From contig JABHAT010000030.1 of assembly GCA_018674175.1 (NCBI GenBank), positions 1 through 63,801 of the forward strand: a DNA stretch of 63,801 nt. The letters run 5' to 3'. Source of the DNA: Gammaproteobacteria bacterium. GTDB lineage: Bacteria; Pseudomonadota; Gammaproteobacteria; Poriferisulfidales; GCA-002705445. Within the stretch, counting starts at the first letter, position 1. Each line of letters begins with the position of its first letter. The translations under genes and the position numbers were made by a program. The notes under the pieces were generated by a model. It saw only the letters and a list, made by a program, of their open reading frames with translations. It ran no database searches and was not told where the DNA came from. Shown here in pieces: positions 11,205-19,689 of the stretch.

Positions 11205-14200
11205 TTACATTGAAGAATATATTAACTCTAGACCTTCAACGCAATCTAATTTTTTTAACCCATTAATTATATCACTAGTTGGTGCAATTTTGTAATTTTC
11301 ACCCAAAACTAGCGATTGTGTAATACCTGAGGCCATATAATCGATTCTAACCAAACATTTTCCCTTCATATCTTTGCTAGAAAATAGATTTTCAAAATTA
11401 CTAACTAAAGCCGATAAGTCTTCCTCATTAACTACTTGAATTTTAATACCGGTTGCATAAGCAGTTCTAGCATTTTCTATCGAATTTATAGCTTTTGCCC
11501 TAAAACTTAGCCTATTTGTATATTCATCTAATCTTAGTGTCCCCTCTATTATTAAAATATCATCTCTACTTATAGACTCATCTAGGAGGTTATTATTAGC
11601 TATTACATCTATATTATCTGTAGCATCACCTAAATTTATTTGCGCTAACTTATCTTTTGAACTAGTGGTTCTGATTCTTATATTATTTATCACTCCTGCT
11701 ATTTTATACAAACTATTTTTACTTGATCTGCCTTTATAGTTGTATTTAATTGACTTAAGATCATTACTAATAAAATTTTTAAGCTCGTTTTTATATTCAG
11801 TTATCGGATGCCCTGTCAAATAAAATCCTAAAACATCTCTCTCGTAAGATAACTTTTTTATTGTTGACCAATCTTCTTGCACACTTGTGTTTTTATTCTC
11901 GATAACTTCTGCAGAAAATCCAAAGATATCTATTTGTCCATGCTGAATATTTTTTGAATTTTGATCTGCCATCTTCATAGACTCTGGATAAGCAGACATT
12001 AAAGATGATCTTGATCTTTCAAATGAATCAAATGCTCCTGATTTTATTAATGCCTCTATTACTCTTTTATTAATTTTATTCGTACCACATCTTCTCAACA
12101 CATCATCTAAACTAGTAAAAATTCCATTTGAATCTCGTTCTTCTATGATTATTTCAATAATTGCATTACCAACGCCCTTTATTGCACCAAGACCATAAAT
12201 AATTTGATTATTTTTTGTTACGCTAAAAGAATAATTTGACATATTTATACTTGGAGGACTCAAAGTAATATTCATATATTCACATTCTTTTACAAACTTA
12301 ACTACTTTATCTGTATTGTCCATATCACTTGATAAAACTGCGGCAAGAAACGGTTCTTTGTAATGTGTTTTCAAATAAGCTGTTTGGTAAGCAATTAGCG
12401 CATATGCAACTGAATGTGACTTATTAAAACCGTAGCCAGCAAATTTTTCCATTAAATCAAAAATATATTCTGATTGTTTTTTTTCAATGCTATTTTTTAT
12501 ACAACCAGTCACAAAAATTTCTCTTTGCTGCTGCATTTCTTCAAACTTCTTCTTACCCATTGCTCTTCTTAAAATATCAGCTGACCCTAAACTATAACCA
12601 GCTAGAACCTGAGCAATTTTCATAACTTGTTCTTGATATAATATTACGCCATAAGTTGGTCTCAAAACATCCTCAATCATAGGGTGTAAATATTCCACAT
12701 TTGCCCCGTTTTTTCTATCTATAAAGTCATCAACCATACCGGATTGTAAAGGGCCAGGTCTATAAAGTGCTACAAGCGCTACAAGATCATCAAACTTATC
12801 AGGCTTTAATCTTTTAATAATATCTTTTAGACCATTAGACTCTAATTGAAAAACACCATTTGTTTTTTGCTTTCTTAATAATTCAAAAGTTAGCTTATCG
12901 TCAAGTGGTATATTATTTAAATCAAAATGATTTTCATTTTCTATATTTTTATTTATTACTTTTAACGTATTTTCAATTACTGTTAAAGTCCTCAAACCTA
13001 AGAAATCAAATTTTATTAGACCGATTTCTTCAACATCATCTTTATCTAATTGAGTTAAAAGTGAGCTTTGTGAAGTGTCCTTATATAATGGAGTATAATT
13101 TATAAGTTTTTCAGGAGAGATAACTATTCCTCCTGCATGAGTTCCAGCATTTCTTGCTAGGCCTTCAAGTTTAATAGCCATATCTATAATTTCTTTTACG
13201 TCATCATCTGAGCTATATAATTTTTTTAATTCCTGATCTTCAAGTGCTTTATTTAAGGTAATTCCTATCTCAAATGGAATAAGTTTCGCAATCTGATCAA
13301 CAAATGGGTATGGGTACTGAAGAACTCGTCCAACATCGCGAACTACGGCTTTTGCAGCCATTGTTCCATATGTGATAATTTGGCTAACTTTATCTCGGCC
13401 ATATTTTGTAGCAACATAATCTATTACACTATCTCTTTTATCCATACAAAAATCGATATCAAAATCTGGCAGAGAGACTCTCTCAGGATTTAAAAATCTC
13501 TCAAATAGCAGATCATACTTAATGGGATCTATATCAGTTATATTCATAATATAAGCCACCAGTGATCCTGCTCCAGAACCTCTACCTGGACCTACTGGTA
13601 TATTATTATTTTTTGCCCACATAACAAAATCTGAGACAATTAAAAAATATCCTGAGTAACCCATTTTTATAATGACATCTAATTCAATTTTTATACGTTT
13701 CAGATACGGCTCTTTATTTATAATTTTTTTATCTAAAAGTTTTTTATTAAGACTTTGTGAGACGATAGATTGAAAATATTCATTCTCATCTTGCCCATCA
13801 TCAAGTGGGAAAACTGGCATTGCAGTTTCGCCCAACGTTAATTGAATATTACATCTTTTTGCAATTTCAAAAGAATTTTCTATAGCTGAAGGTAAGTCAG
13901 AAAAAAGTTCTTCCATTTCCTCACAAGATTTTAGATACTGGTTTTCAGTAAAATCAGACTTTCTTTTTTCATCTTTTAAATAAGTTCCATTATTTATGCA
14001 TACTCTTACTTCATGTGCCTGAAAAGATTCTTTATCTATAAATCTAACGTCATTTGTTGCAACTAATGGCAACTGATATTTTTCAGCAATCTCTAGTGCG
14101 CGAGAAAGATACTCTTCTTCAAAATCTTTTCCTGTTCTTGTAATTTCAATGTAAAAACTATTAGGGAAATTCTTTTTCCAGTATTTAACTACATCTTCAA

Positions 14201-14648
14201 TCAAATCTTCTTTCTCCAACTTAATTGCATTTCCTAAATCACCATTTATTCCGCCAGATAAAGCTATTAATCCATCTGACTTATTTGCTAACTCACTTTT
14301 TGAAACATAAAATTTATTATCTTCACCAAGATTTACATACGCATCTGTAATTAAGTTGCTTAGATTATGAAATCCTTTCATATTCTTACATAGCAATATA
14401 ACTTTTGAGGAACCATTTTTACTATCTTGATTTAATAGATCTATTTCAATTCCTACAATAGGTTTGACGCCATTTTTTATAGCTTCCTTATAAAACTTTA
14501 CCAGTGAGAAAATATTATTTAGGTCAGTTATTGCAACAGCTGGATGATTATTATCTGACGACTCTTTGATTAAGTCTTTTATTCTAATTAAGCTATCAGA
14601 TATAGAATACTCACTATGCAGATGAAGATGTATAAAATTTTTTTTCAT
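11205..14648 (-). CDS. dnaE: DNA polymerase III subunit alpha
   Basis: The 1147-residue replicative polymerase catalytic subunit (E. coli 1160). Domain order: PHP domain from residue 5 (HLHLHSEYSISDS), the C-family palm with GPGRGSGAGSLVAY and catalytic aspartates in LPDFDIDFC, LYRPGPLQSGMVDDF, GYGFNKSHSVAYA, a helix-hairpin-helix region, and a C-terminal OB fold. Its ATG overlaps the rnhB stop by four bases. Confidence 0.98.
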   Translation of the reverse strand: MKKNFIHLHLHSEYSISDSLIRIKDLIKESSDNNHPAVAITDLNNIFSLVKFYKEAIKNGVKPIVGIEIDLLNQDSKNGSSKVILLCKNMKGFHNLSNLITDAYVNLGEDNKFYVSKSELANKSDGLIALSGGINGDLGNAIKLEKEDLIEDVVKYWKKNFPNSFYIEITRTGKDFEEEYLSRALEIAEKYQLPLVATNDVRFIDKESFQAHEVRVCINNGTYLKDEKRKSDFTENQYLKSCEEMEELFSDLPSAIENSFEIAKRCNIQLTLGETAMPVFPLDDGQDENEYFQSIVSQSLNKKLLDKKIINKEPYLKRIKIELDVIIKMGYSGYFLIVSDFVMWAKNNNIPVGPGRGSGAGSLVAYIMNITDIDPIKYDLLFERFLNPERVSLPDFDIDFCMDKRDSVIDYVATKYGRDKVSQIITYGTMAAKAVVRDVGRVLQYPYPFVDQIAKLIPFEIGITLNKALEDQELKKLYSSDDDVKEIIDMAIKLEGLARNAGTHAGGIVISPEKLINYTPLYKDTSQSSLLTQLDKDDVEEIGLIKFDFLGLRTLTVIENTLKVINKNIENENHFDLNNIPLDDKLTFELLRKQKTNGVFQLESNGLKDIIKRLKPDKFDDLVALVALYRPGPLQSGMVDDFIDRKNGANVEYLHPMIEDVLRPTYGVILYQEQVMKIAQVLAGYSLGSADILRRAMGKKKFEEMQQQREIFVTGCIKNSIEKKQSEYIFDLMEKFAGYGFNKSHSVAYALIAYQTAYLKTHYKEPFLAAVLSSDMDNTDKVVKFVKECEYMNITLSPPSINMSNYSFSVTKNNQIIYGLGAIKGVGNAIIEIIIEERDSNGIFTSLDDVLRRCGTNKINKRVIEALIKSGAFDSFERSRSSLMSAYPESMKMADQNSKNIQHGQIDIFGFSAEVIENKNTSVQEDWSTIKKLSYERDVLGFYLTGHPITEYKNELKNFISNDLKSIKYNYKGRSSKNSLYKIAGVINNIRIRTTSSKDKLAQINLGDATDNIDVIANNNLLDESISRDDILIIEGTLRLDEYTNRLSFRAKAINSIENARTAYATGIKIQVVNEEDLSALVSNFENLFSSKDMKGKCLVRIDYMASGITQSLVLGENYKIAPTSDIINGLKKLDCVEGLELIYSSM

Positions 14649-15214
14649 AATAACTTTATTGGTTTAAAAGATTTTCTATGATGCTTACAAATACCATGTT
14701 TATTTATCATTTCCACATGTTGTTTAGTTGGATAGCCTTTATGTTTTTTAAAATTATACTCAGGAAACTCTTTGTCAATTTCTAACATAATTTTATCTCT
14801 TGTGACTTTAGCTATTATTGATGCAGCACTAATTATAGGAATCAAGCGGTCTCCATGTTTTATTGCAAATGACTCTTCACTATTAATATTAGGCTTAAAT
14901 ATTCCGTCTATATAAACTCTGCAATTTTTAAAATTAATATTATTATAAGATATTTTCATAGCTTCCAAAGTAGCATTATGGATATTAATTTCGTCTATTT
15001 CACGAGGATATACTATCCCAATACCATACTGAGATGCTTCTTTAATAATTATTTCATAAAATAAGTTCCTATTTTTTTCACTAACTTTTTTTGAATCATT
15101 TATTTCTTTTGGAAGATACTTTTCTTCTATTACAACTGATGCGGCAACTACTGGCCCTGCTAAGGGACCTCTGCCAGCTTCATCAATACCAACAATTGTA
15201 TATTTTTTTTCCAT
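14645..15214 (-). CDS. rnhB: Ribonuclease HII
   Basis: A 189-residue nuclease that removes ribonucleotides and RNA-DNA hybrids. Catalytic acids are in GIDEAGRGPLAGPVVAA (Asp11, Glu12), and RVYIDG and SAASIIAKVTRD motifs follow. In most gammaproteobacteria rnhB follows lpxB directly; here the upstream neighbour is gnnA on the opposite strand, with 65 bases between the two starts. Confidence 0.96.
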   Translation of the reverse strand: MEKKYTIVGIDEAGRGPLAGPVVAASVVIEEKYLPKEINDSKKVSEKNRNLFYEIIIKEASQYGIGIVYPREIDEINIHNATLEAMKISYNNINFKNCRVYIDGIFKPNINSEESFAIKHGDRLIPIISAASIIAKVTRDKIMLEIDKEFPEYNFKKHKGYPTKQHVEMINKHGICKHHRKSFKPIKLL

Positions 15215-15217
15215 AAA

Positions 15218-15260
15218 CTAGATTATAATAATTAACAATTATCATACATCAGTAATCTAG
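15218..15260. promoter_or_regulatory. Nested inverted repeats between rnhB and gnnA
   Basis: The 65-base divergent gap holds a perfect 8-bp inverted repeat CTAGATTA (15218-15225) / TAATCTAG (15253-15260), and inside it a 6-bp repeat ATAATT / AATTAT (15228-15233 / 15237-15242). A TATAAT-like hexamer for rnhB overlaps the left arm. This could be an operator controlling both directions, but AT-rich palindromes arise easily by chance. Confidence 0.3.
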
Positions 15261-15279
15261 ATAAAAAAAATATTTTAAC

Positions 15280-16206
15280 ATGAGTAAAGTCAAAATTGCC
15301 GTTATAGGGATTGGATATCTTGGTGAATTTCACGCCCAAAAATATAAAGCAAATAAAGATGCTGATCTAATTGGGGTTGTAGATACAAATAAGCAAAGAT
15401 CTGAGGAAATATCTAATAAAATTGGGGTTAAATCTTATAATGACTATAAGTCAATTATTGATCAGGTAGATGCAGTAAGTATTGTAGTTCCAACTAACTT
15501 ACACTATAAAATAGCTAAATTTTTTATTGAGAATAAAAAACATGTTCTTATTGAAAAGCCTTTTGCTAGTAATACTGCAGAAGCAAGAAAACTAAAAAAT
15601 ATTTCCGAAAAAAATCAAACAATCCTACAGATAGGTCACCTAGAAAGATTTAATAAAGCTTTTGTGGAGCTAAAGGATAAAGTGAAAAATCCTCTATTTA
15701 TTGAATGCAATAGAATATCACCTTTTAAGATAAGAGGGACAGAAGTTGATGTTATTATGGATTTAATGATTCACGACTTAGATATTATAATGTCGATTAA
15801 TAAATCAAAAATTAAAAATATACATGCAAGTGGAATAAGCGTACTAACAAATAAAACTGATATTGCAAATGCACGAATAGTTTTTGAAGATAATTGCGTA
15901 TGCAATCTTTCCTCGAGTAGAATTAGTGATAAAATTGAAAGAAAAATGAGAGTATTTCAAAAAAATTCATATTTTTCACTGGATTATCAAAATAGTAGTC
16001 TTGGCACTTACAAAAAAATAAAAAATAAAAATGTAATAAGTATTGAAAAAAAAGAAAAGTCATTTCCACAAAATGATTCACTAAAAGACGAGATAGATAG
16101 CTTTGTAAAATGTATAAAAAATAATAAAAAAGCAGTTGTTGATGCTTCTGATGGTTTGAACGCTTTAACGTATGCTTTAAAAATCTCTAACCTGATAAAA
16201 AAATGA
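15280..16206 (+). CDS. gnnA: Gfo/Idh/MocA oxidoreductase, probable UDP-GlcNAc 3-dehydrogenase GnnA
   Basis: A 308-residue NAD(P)-dependent sugar dehydrogenase. The Rossmann motif GIGYLGEFHA is near residue 10, the signature LIEKPFA follows, and a D-x3-IHDLD segment carries the probable catalytic histidine. The call GnnA rests on context: it overlaps a DegT-type aminotransferase by four bases and is followed by lpxB. In Acidithiobacillus ferrooxidans gnnA and gnnB lie beside lpxA/lpxB, and GnnA oxidises UDP-GlcNAc at C3. A role in another 3-amino sugar is possible, but the lipid A neighbours favour GnnA. Confidence 0.75.
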   Translation: MSKVKIAVIGIGYLGEFHAQKYKANKDADLIGVVDTNKQRSEEISNKIGVKSYNDYKSIIDQVDAVSIVVPTNLHYKIAKFFIENKKHVLIEKPFASNTAEARKLKNISEKNQTILQIGHLERFNKAFVELKDKVKNPLFIECNRISPFKIRGTEVDVIMDLMIHDLDIIMSINKSKIKNIHASGISVLTNKTDIANARIVFEDNCVCNLSSSRISDKIERKMRVFQKNSYFSLDYQNSSLGTYKKIKNKNVISIEKKEKSFPQNDSLKDEIDSFVKCIKNNKKAVVDASDGLNALTYALKISNLIKK

Positions 16207-17300
16207 TACAACAATTTGATTTAAAAAAAGAATACGCTATTTTAGAAGATGAAATTCAGAATGAATTAAAAAAAGTATTTTCTAAAACTAACTTCATTGG
16301 TGGGGAAAATGTTGTTTCTATAGAAAATAATATAGCTAAATACATTGGTACAAAATATGCAATTTCTTGTAATTCTGGAACAGATGCTTTACATTTTTCC
16401 TTAAAATCACTTGACATTGGAAAGGGCGATGAAGTTATAACTACGCCATTTACATTTATATCAACAATTGAAGCAATAATGTACTTAGGCGCAAAACCTG
16501 TTTTTGCTGATATCGAACTAGGTTCTTATAATATAGACAAAAATGAAATTTTAAAAAAAATTAATAAAAAAACAAAAGCTATTATACCTGTTCACTTATT
16601 TGGCAATCCTTTTGATGTGAAAAATCTCATAAAAGATATAAATGATAGTTCAATTAAAATTATAGAAGACTGCGCTCAAAGTTTTGGCTCAGGAATTTAT
16701 TGTCAGAGAGTTGGTAGTATAGGCGATACTGGTTGTTTTAGCTTTTATCCCACTAAAAATTTAGGCTGTTATGGAGACGGAGGTATGATAACTACAAATT
16801 CAGAAGAAGCTTATAATGTAATAAGGAAATTAAAAAACCACGGATCCTCTAAAAGATATCATCATGACACTATTGGATATAATAGTAGGTTAGACGAAAT
16901 TCAGGCAGCAATTTTAAATGTCAAACTTAAATATATTGATCAATATAATATGATGAGAGTTAAAATTGCAAATATTTATAATGATAATCTATCAGACATT
17001 GAAAATATTTTTACGCCTAAAAAAACAGATTATGGGCACCATGTTTATCATCAATATACAATATCTTCAAATATTAGAGACAAAATAATGAAAAAACTTG
17101 AAAAAAATTCTATTGGGTCTGCAATTTATTATCCAGTGTCATTAGAAAAACAAAAAGCTTTTAAAGAAGTCTATAATGATAAAACAATTTATAAAAATTC
17201 AAATTATTTATCAAGCTCATGCCTTTCATTGCCAATTTACCCTCATCTTCCTGAAGATGAAGTGCATAAAATATGTGAAGTAATAAAAAATATAAAGTGA
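16203..17300 (+). CDS. gnnB: DegT/DnrJ/EryC1 aminotransferase, probable GnnB
   Basis: A 365-residue PLP-dependent sugar aminotransferase. NSGTDALH (about residue 57) binds the cofactor phosphate, EDCAQSFGS is the DegT signature, and Lys185 in SFYPTKNLG is the expected Schiff-base lysine. Expected to aminate the 3-keto product of GnnA to UDP-GlcNAc3N (an amine at C3). Its start overlaps the gnnA stop by ATGA and it runs into lpxB, so the three genes are one operon. Confidence 0.75.
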   Translation: MIQQFDLKKEYAILEDEIQNELKKVFSKTNFIGGENVVSIENNIAKYIGTKYAISCNSGTDALHFSLKSLDIGKGDEVITTPFTFISTIEAIMYLGAKPVFADIELGSYNIDKNEILKKINKKTKAIIPVHLFGNPFDVKNLIKDINDSSIKIIEDCAQSFGSGIYCQRVGSIGDTGCFSFYPTKNLGCYGDGGMITTNSEEAYNVIRKLKNHGSSKRYHHDTIGYNSRLDEIQAAILNVKLKYIDQYNMMRVKIANIYNDNLSDIENIFTPKKTDYGHHVYHQYTISSNIRDKIMKKLEKNSIGSAIYYPVSLEKQKAFKEVYNDKTIYKNSNYLSSSCLSLPIYPHLPEDEVHKICEVIKNIK

Positions 17301-17305
17301 TTAAT

Positions 17306-18403
17306 ATGAGAAAAATAATAATAGTTGCTGGTGAAGAGTCTGGAGATATGTATGCTTCAAATATAATAAATAATTTTTCAGAACAAGAAAATATAAAGTT
17401 TTATGGTATGGGCTCAAGCAAAATGAAAAAAACAAAAGCTGAATTACTTGTTGATTCCTCAAGTTTATCTGTAGTTGGTTTTTTTGAAATACTTAAAATA
17501 TATCCAAAATTGTTAAAAGCATTAAATATCATGAAAAAATCTGTAGATATTATTAATCCAGATTTATTAATACTAATTGATTATCAAGAATTTAATATGA
17601 AATTGGCTAAGTATGCCAAATCAAAAGGAGTTAAAGTGCTATTTTATATTAGTCCGCAAGTCTGGGCTTGGAGAGAAAATAGAATAAAAAATATAAAAGA
17701 TTGTGTTGACGAAATGGCTGTCATATTTCCTTTTGAAGAAAAATACTATAAAAAACATGGTTTAAAATCAACTTATGTTGGTCACCCTTTAGTTGGAAAT
17801 AACTCCTATAAAAAGAAATATTCAAAAGAAGCTAATCATATTGGGTTCTTCCCTGGAAGCAGATTAAATGAAGTGAAAAAACATATTCCCATTATAAATG
17901 ATGTGATTAACCTTATTCATAAAAGAAATCCTAAAGAAAGATTTATAATTGCTAATTCTGAAAACATTGATGAAAAAATATACGAAGAAAATTTTTCTAA
18001 TAAAGATTATGTTGAAATAATAACAAATGAAAATATCTATAAAACTATTGATATGTGTAAAGTTGCTTTAGCGGCATCTGGGACTATTACATTGCAAATT
18101 GCCCTTAAAAAAGTGCCTATGTGTGTTTTTTATAAATTGTCAAATCCTACATATTTAATTGCAAAACTTTTAGTTAAAACTAAATTCATATCTCTTGTTA
18201 ATATAGTATTGGAGAAAAAAGCTGTGCATGAATTTATTCAGGGCGACGCATCTTCAGAAAATATTTATTCTGAGATAGATAAACTTATTAATAACATGAG
18301 TTATAGAAATGAAATGATTAATAACTTAGATTTACTTGAGAAAAAGTTACTAAATGATTCTTCAAAAGTCACTATTTACGACCTTGTTAAATCTATTCTA
18401 TAA
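17306..18403 (+). CDS. lpxB: Lipid-A-disaccharide synthase LpxB
   Basis: A 365-residue GT19 glycosyltransferase that joins UDP-diacyl-sugar and lipid X into the lipid A disaccharide. It has AGEESGDMYAS at the N-terminus, SVVGFFEIL, IDYQEFN, YISPQVWAWRENR, YVGHPL and FPGSRLNEVKKHI. I prefer ATG 17306 (MRKIIIVAGEESGD); a GTG at 17297 overlapping the gnnB stop would add three residues. Unusually, lpxB is on the strand opposite lpxA and rnhB. Confidence 0.94.
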   Translation: MRKIIIVAGEESGDMYASNIINNFSEQENIKFYGMGSSKMKKTKAELLVDSSSLSVVGFFEILKIYPKLLKALNIMKKSVDIINPDLLILIDYQEFNMKLAKYAKSKGVKVLFYISPQVWAWRENRIKNIKDCVDEMAVIFPFEEKYYKKHGLKSTYVGHPLVGNNSYKKKYSKEANHIGFFPGSRLNEVKKHIPIINDVINLIHKRNPKERFIIANSENIDEKIYEENFSNKDYVEIITNENIYKTIDMCKVALAASGTITLQIALKKVPMCVFYKLSNPTYLIAKLLVKTKFISLVNIVLEKKAVHEFIQGDASSENIYSEIDKLINNMSYRNEMINNLDLLEKKLLNDSSKVTIYDLVKSIL

Positions 18404-18409
18404 ATAAAT

Positions 18410-19201
18410 TTAATCTTGTTTCGATGACTGTATTACCCCTCTCTCACTTTGGTCTATAAAATTCAAGAGATGAGATATTTCTTTATATTGCTTACTTAGA
18501 TCTTCTAATTCTTTTGTATTCGCTGGGTTATTACTTGAGCGAAATATTAATTTATATGCCTTATGAAGAGAATTTATAGTTTTTTGATCAAAGTCATTTC
18601 TTCTAAGACCTTCTCTATTCAACCCATGTGTTTTTGCAAAACTACCTGTAGCCAAAAGATAAGGAGGCATGTCTTGATTTAATGCTGCACCCATTCCTGC
18701 AAACGAATAATCGCCAATTCTACAAAATTGATGAACCAGTACATATCCTGCTAACACTATATTGTTTCCCATCTCTACATGCCCAGCTAAAGAAGTAGCG
18801 TTTGACATAACATTATTATGTCCAATGATGCAATCATGAGCTATATGAACGTAAGCCATAATCCAGTTATTGTCTCCTACTTTTGTCATAGACTGCCCGC
18901 CAGCTTTAGTTCCACGATTTATCGTGCAATATTCTCTAATAGTATTTCCAGAACCTATTACTAATTTACATTTTTCACCCTTATATTTTTTATCTTGTGG
19001 TATTTCAGCTAAAGAAGAAAACTGATAGATTTTATTATTTTTTCCAATATCACAATCACTGGAAATGACAACATGTGGTCCGATAAAAGTGTTTTTATCA
19101 ATTGTGACGTTTTTTCCTATAACCGAATATGCTCCTATTTCCACAGAAGGATCTATTTCGCATGAAGGATCTATTATTGCTGTTGAATGAATTTTAGACA
19201 A
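18410..19201 (-). CDS. lpxA: UDP-N-acetylglucosamine O-acyltransferase LpxA (possibly acting on UDP-GlcNAc3N)
   Basis: A 263-residue left-handed beta-helix enzyme, first step of lipid A synthesis. Hexapeptide repeats fill residues 1-185; catalytic His122 lies in HIAHDC (E. coli His125), and PQDKKYKGE matches the UDP-sugar site region. The E. coli acyl-length residue Gly173 aligns with Met170, as in Pseudomonas LpxA. I place the start at TTG 19201: AGGA lies 8 bases upstream and the length becomes 263 (E. coli 262). The longer frame to 19273 overlaps fabZ and is not LpxA-like. Confidence 0.93.
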   Translation of the reverse strand: MSKIHSTAIIDPSCEIDPSVEIGAYSVIGKNVTIDKNTFIGPHVVISSDCDIGKNNKIYQFSSLAEIPQDKKYKGEKCKLVIGSGNTIREYCTINRGTKAGGQSMTKVGDNNWIMAYVHIAHDCIIGHNNVMSNATSLAGHVEMGNNIVLAGYVLVHQFCRIGDYSFAGMGAALNQDMPPYLLATGSFAKTHGLNREGLRRNDFDQKTINSLHKAYKLIFRSSNNPANTKELEDLSKQYKEISHLLNFIDQSERGVIQSSKQD

Positions 19202-19211
19202 AATCTTTATC

Positions 19212-19670
19212 CTATAATTTTTGTGGTAATTCTTTAAAACCACACATAAGTTCTGCAGATGCTGCAACTTCATTATTCACAGTTGCTGTAGCATTGAATA
19301 CAGCAAATCCTCGTTTACTTTTTTTCATTTCAACTTTTAGTTCTATTTGATCGCCAGGTACGACAGGTCGTTTAAATCTAGCTTTATCAATTCCAACAAA
19401 TAAATATAAGCTTTCATTCGGCGGACATAAGCTTGGAGTTTTAAATACCAATAAACCTGATGCTTGCGCCAACGCTTCTAAAATAAGAACTCCCGGCATA
19501 ACGGGATACCCTGGAAAATGTCCGTTGAAAAAAGGTTCATTAAAACTTACATTCTTAATGCATATTATAGATTTTCCTTCTTCAAATTCCAATATTTTAT
19601 CTACTAAAAGAAGAGGGTATCTGTGTGGTAAGAGATTCATTATCTCTAAAATATCACCTTTGCTATCCAA
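19212..19670 (-). CDS. fabZ: 3-hydroxyacyl-ACP dehydratase FabZ
   Basis: A 152-residue hot-dog dehydratase of fatty acid elongation. [12 protein letters not shown], catalytic His51 ([12 protein letters not shown]) and Glu65 (LILEALAQ), then [10 protein letters not shown], are all conserved. The start is TTG at 19670 with GGAG 7 bases upstream; an in-frame TAG lies five codons before it, so no upstream ATG is possible, and an internal ATG at residue 11 would remove conserved sequence. It lies between lpxD and lpxA as usual. Confidence 0.95.
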   Translation of the reverse strand: MDSKGDILEIMNLLPHRYPLLLVDKILEFEEGKSIICIKNVSFNEPFFNGHFPGYPVMPGVLILEALAQASGLLVFKTPSLCPPNESLYLFVGIDKARFKRPVVPGDQIELKVEMKKSKRGFAVFNATATVNNEVAASAELMCGFKELPQKL

Positions 19671-19689
19671 TGCATCTCTCCATTGCTAT

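Noticed and set aside
19202-19273. Upstream extension of lpxA to an ATG at 19273
   Set aside because: It overlaps fabZ and gives 24 residues unlike any LpxA; TTG at 19201 gives the family length with an AGGA site.
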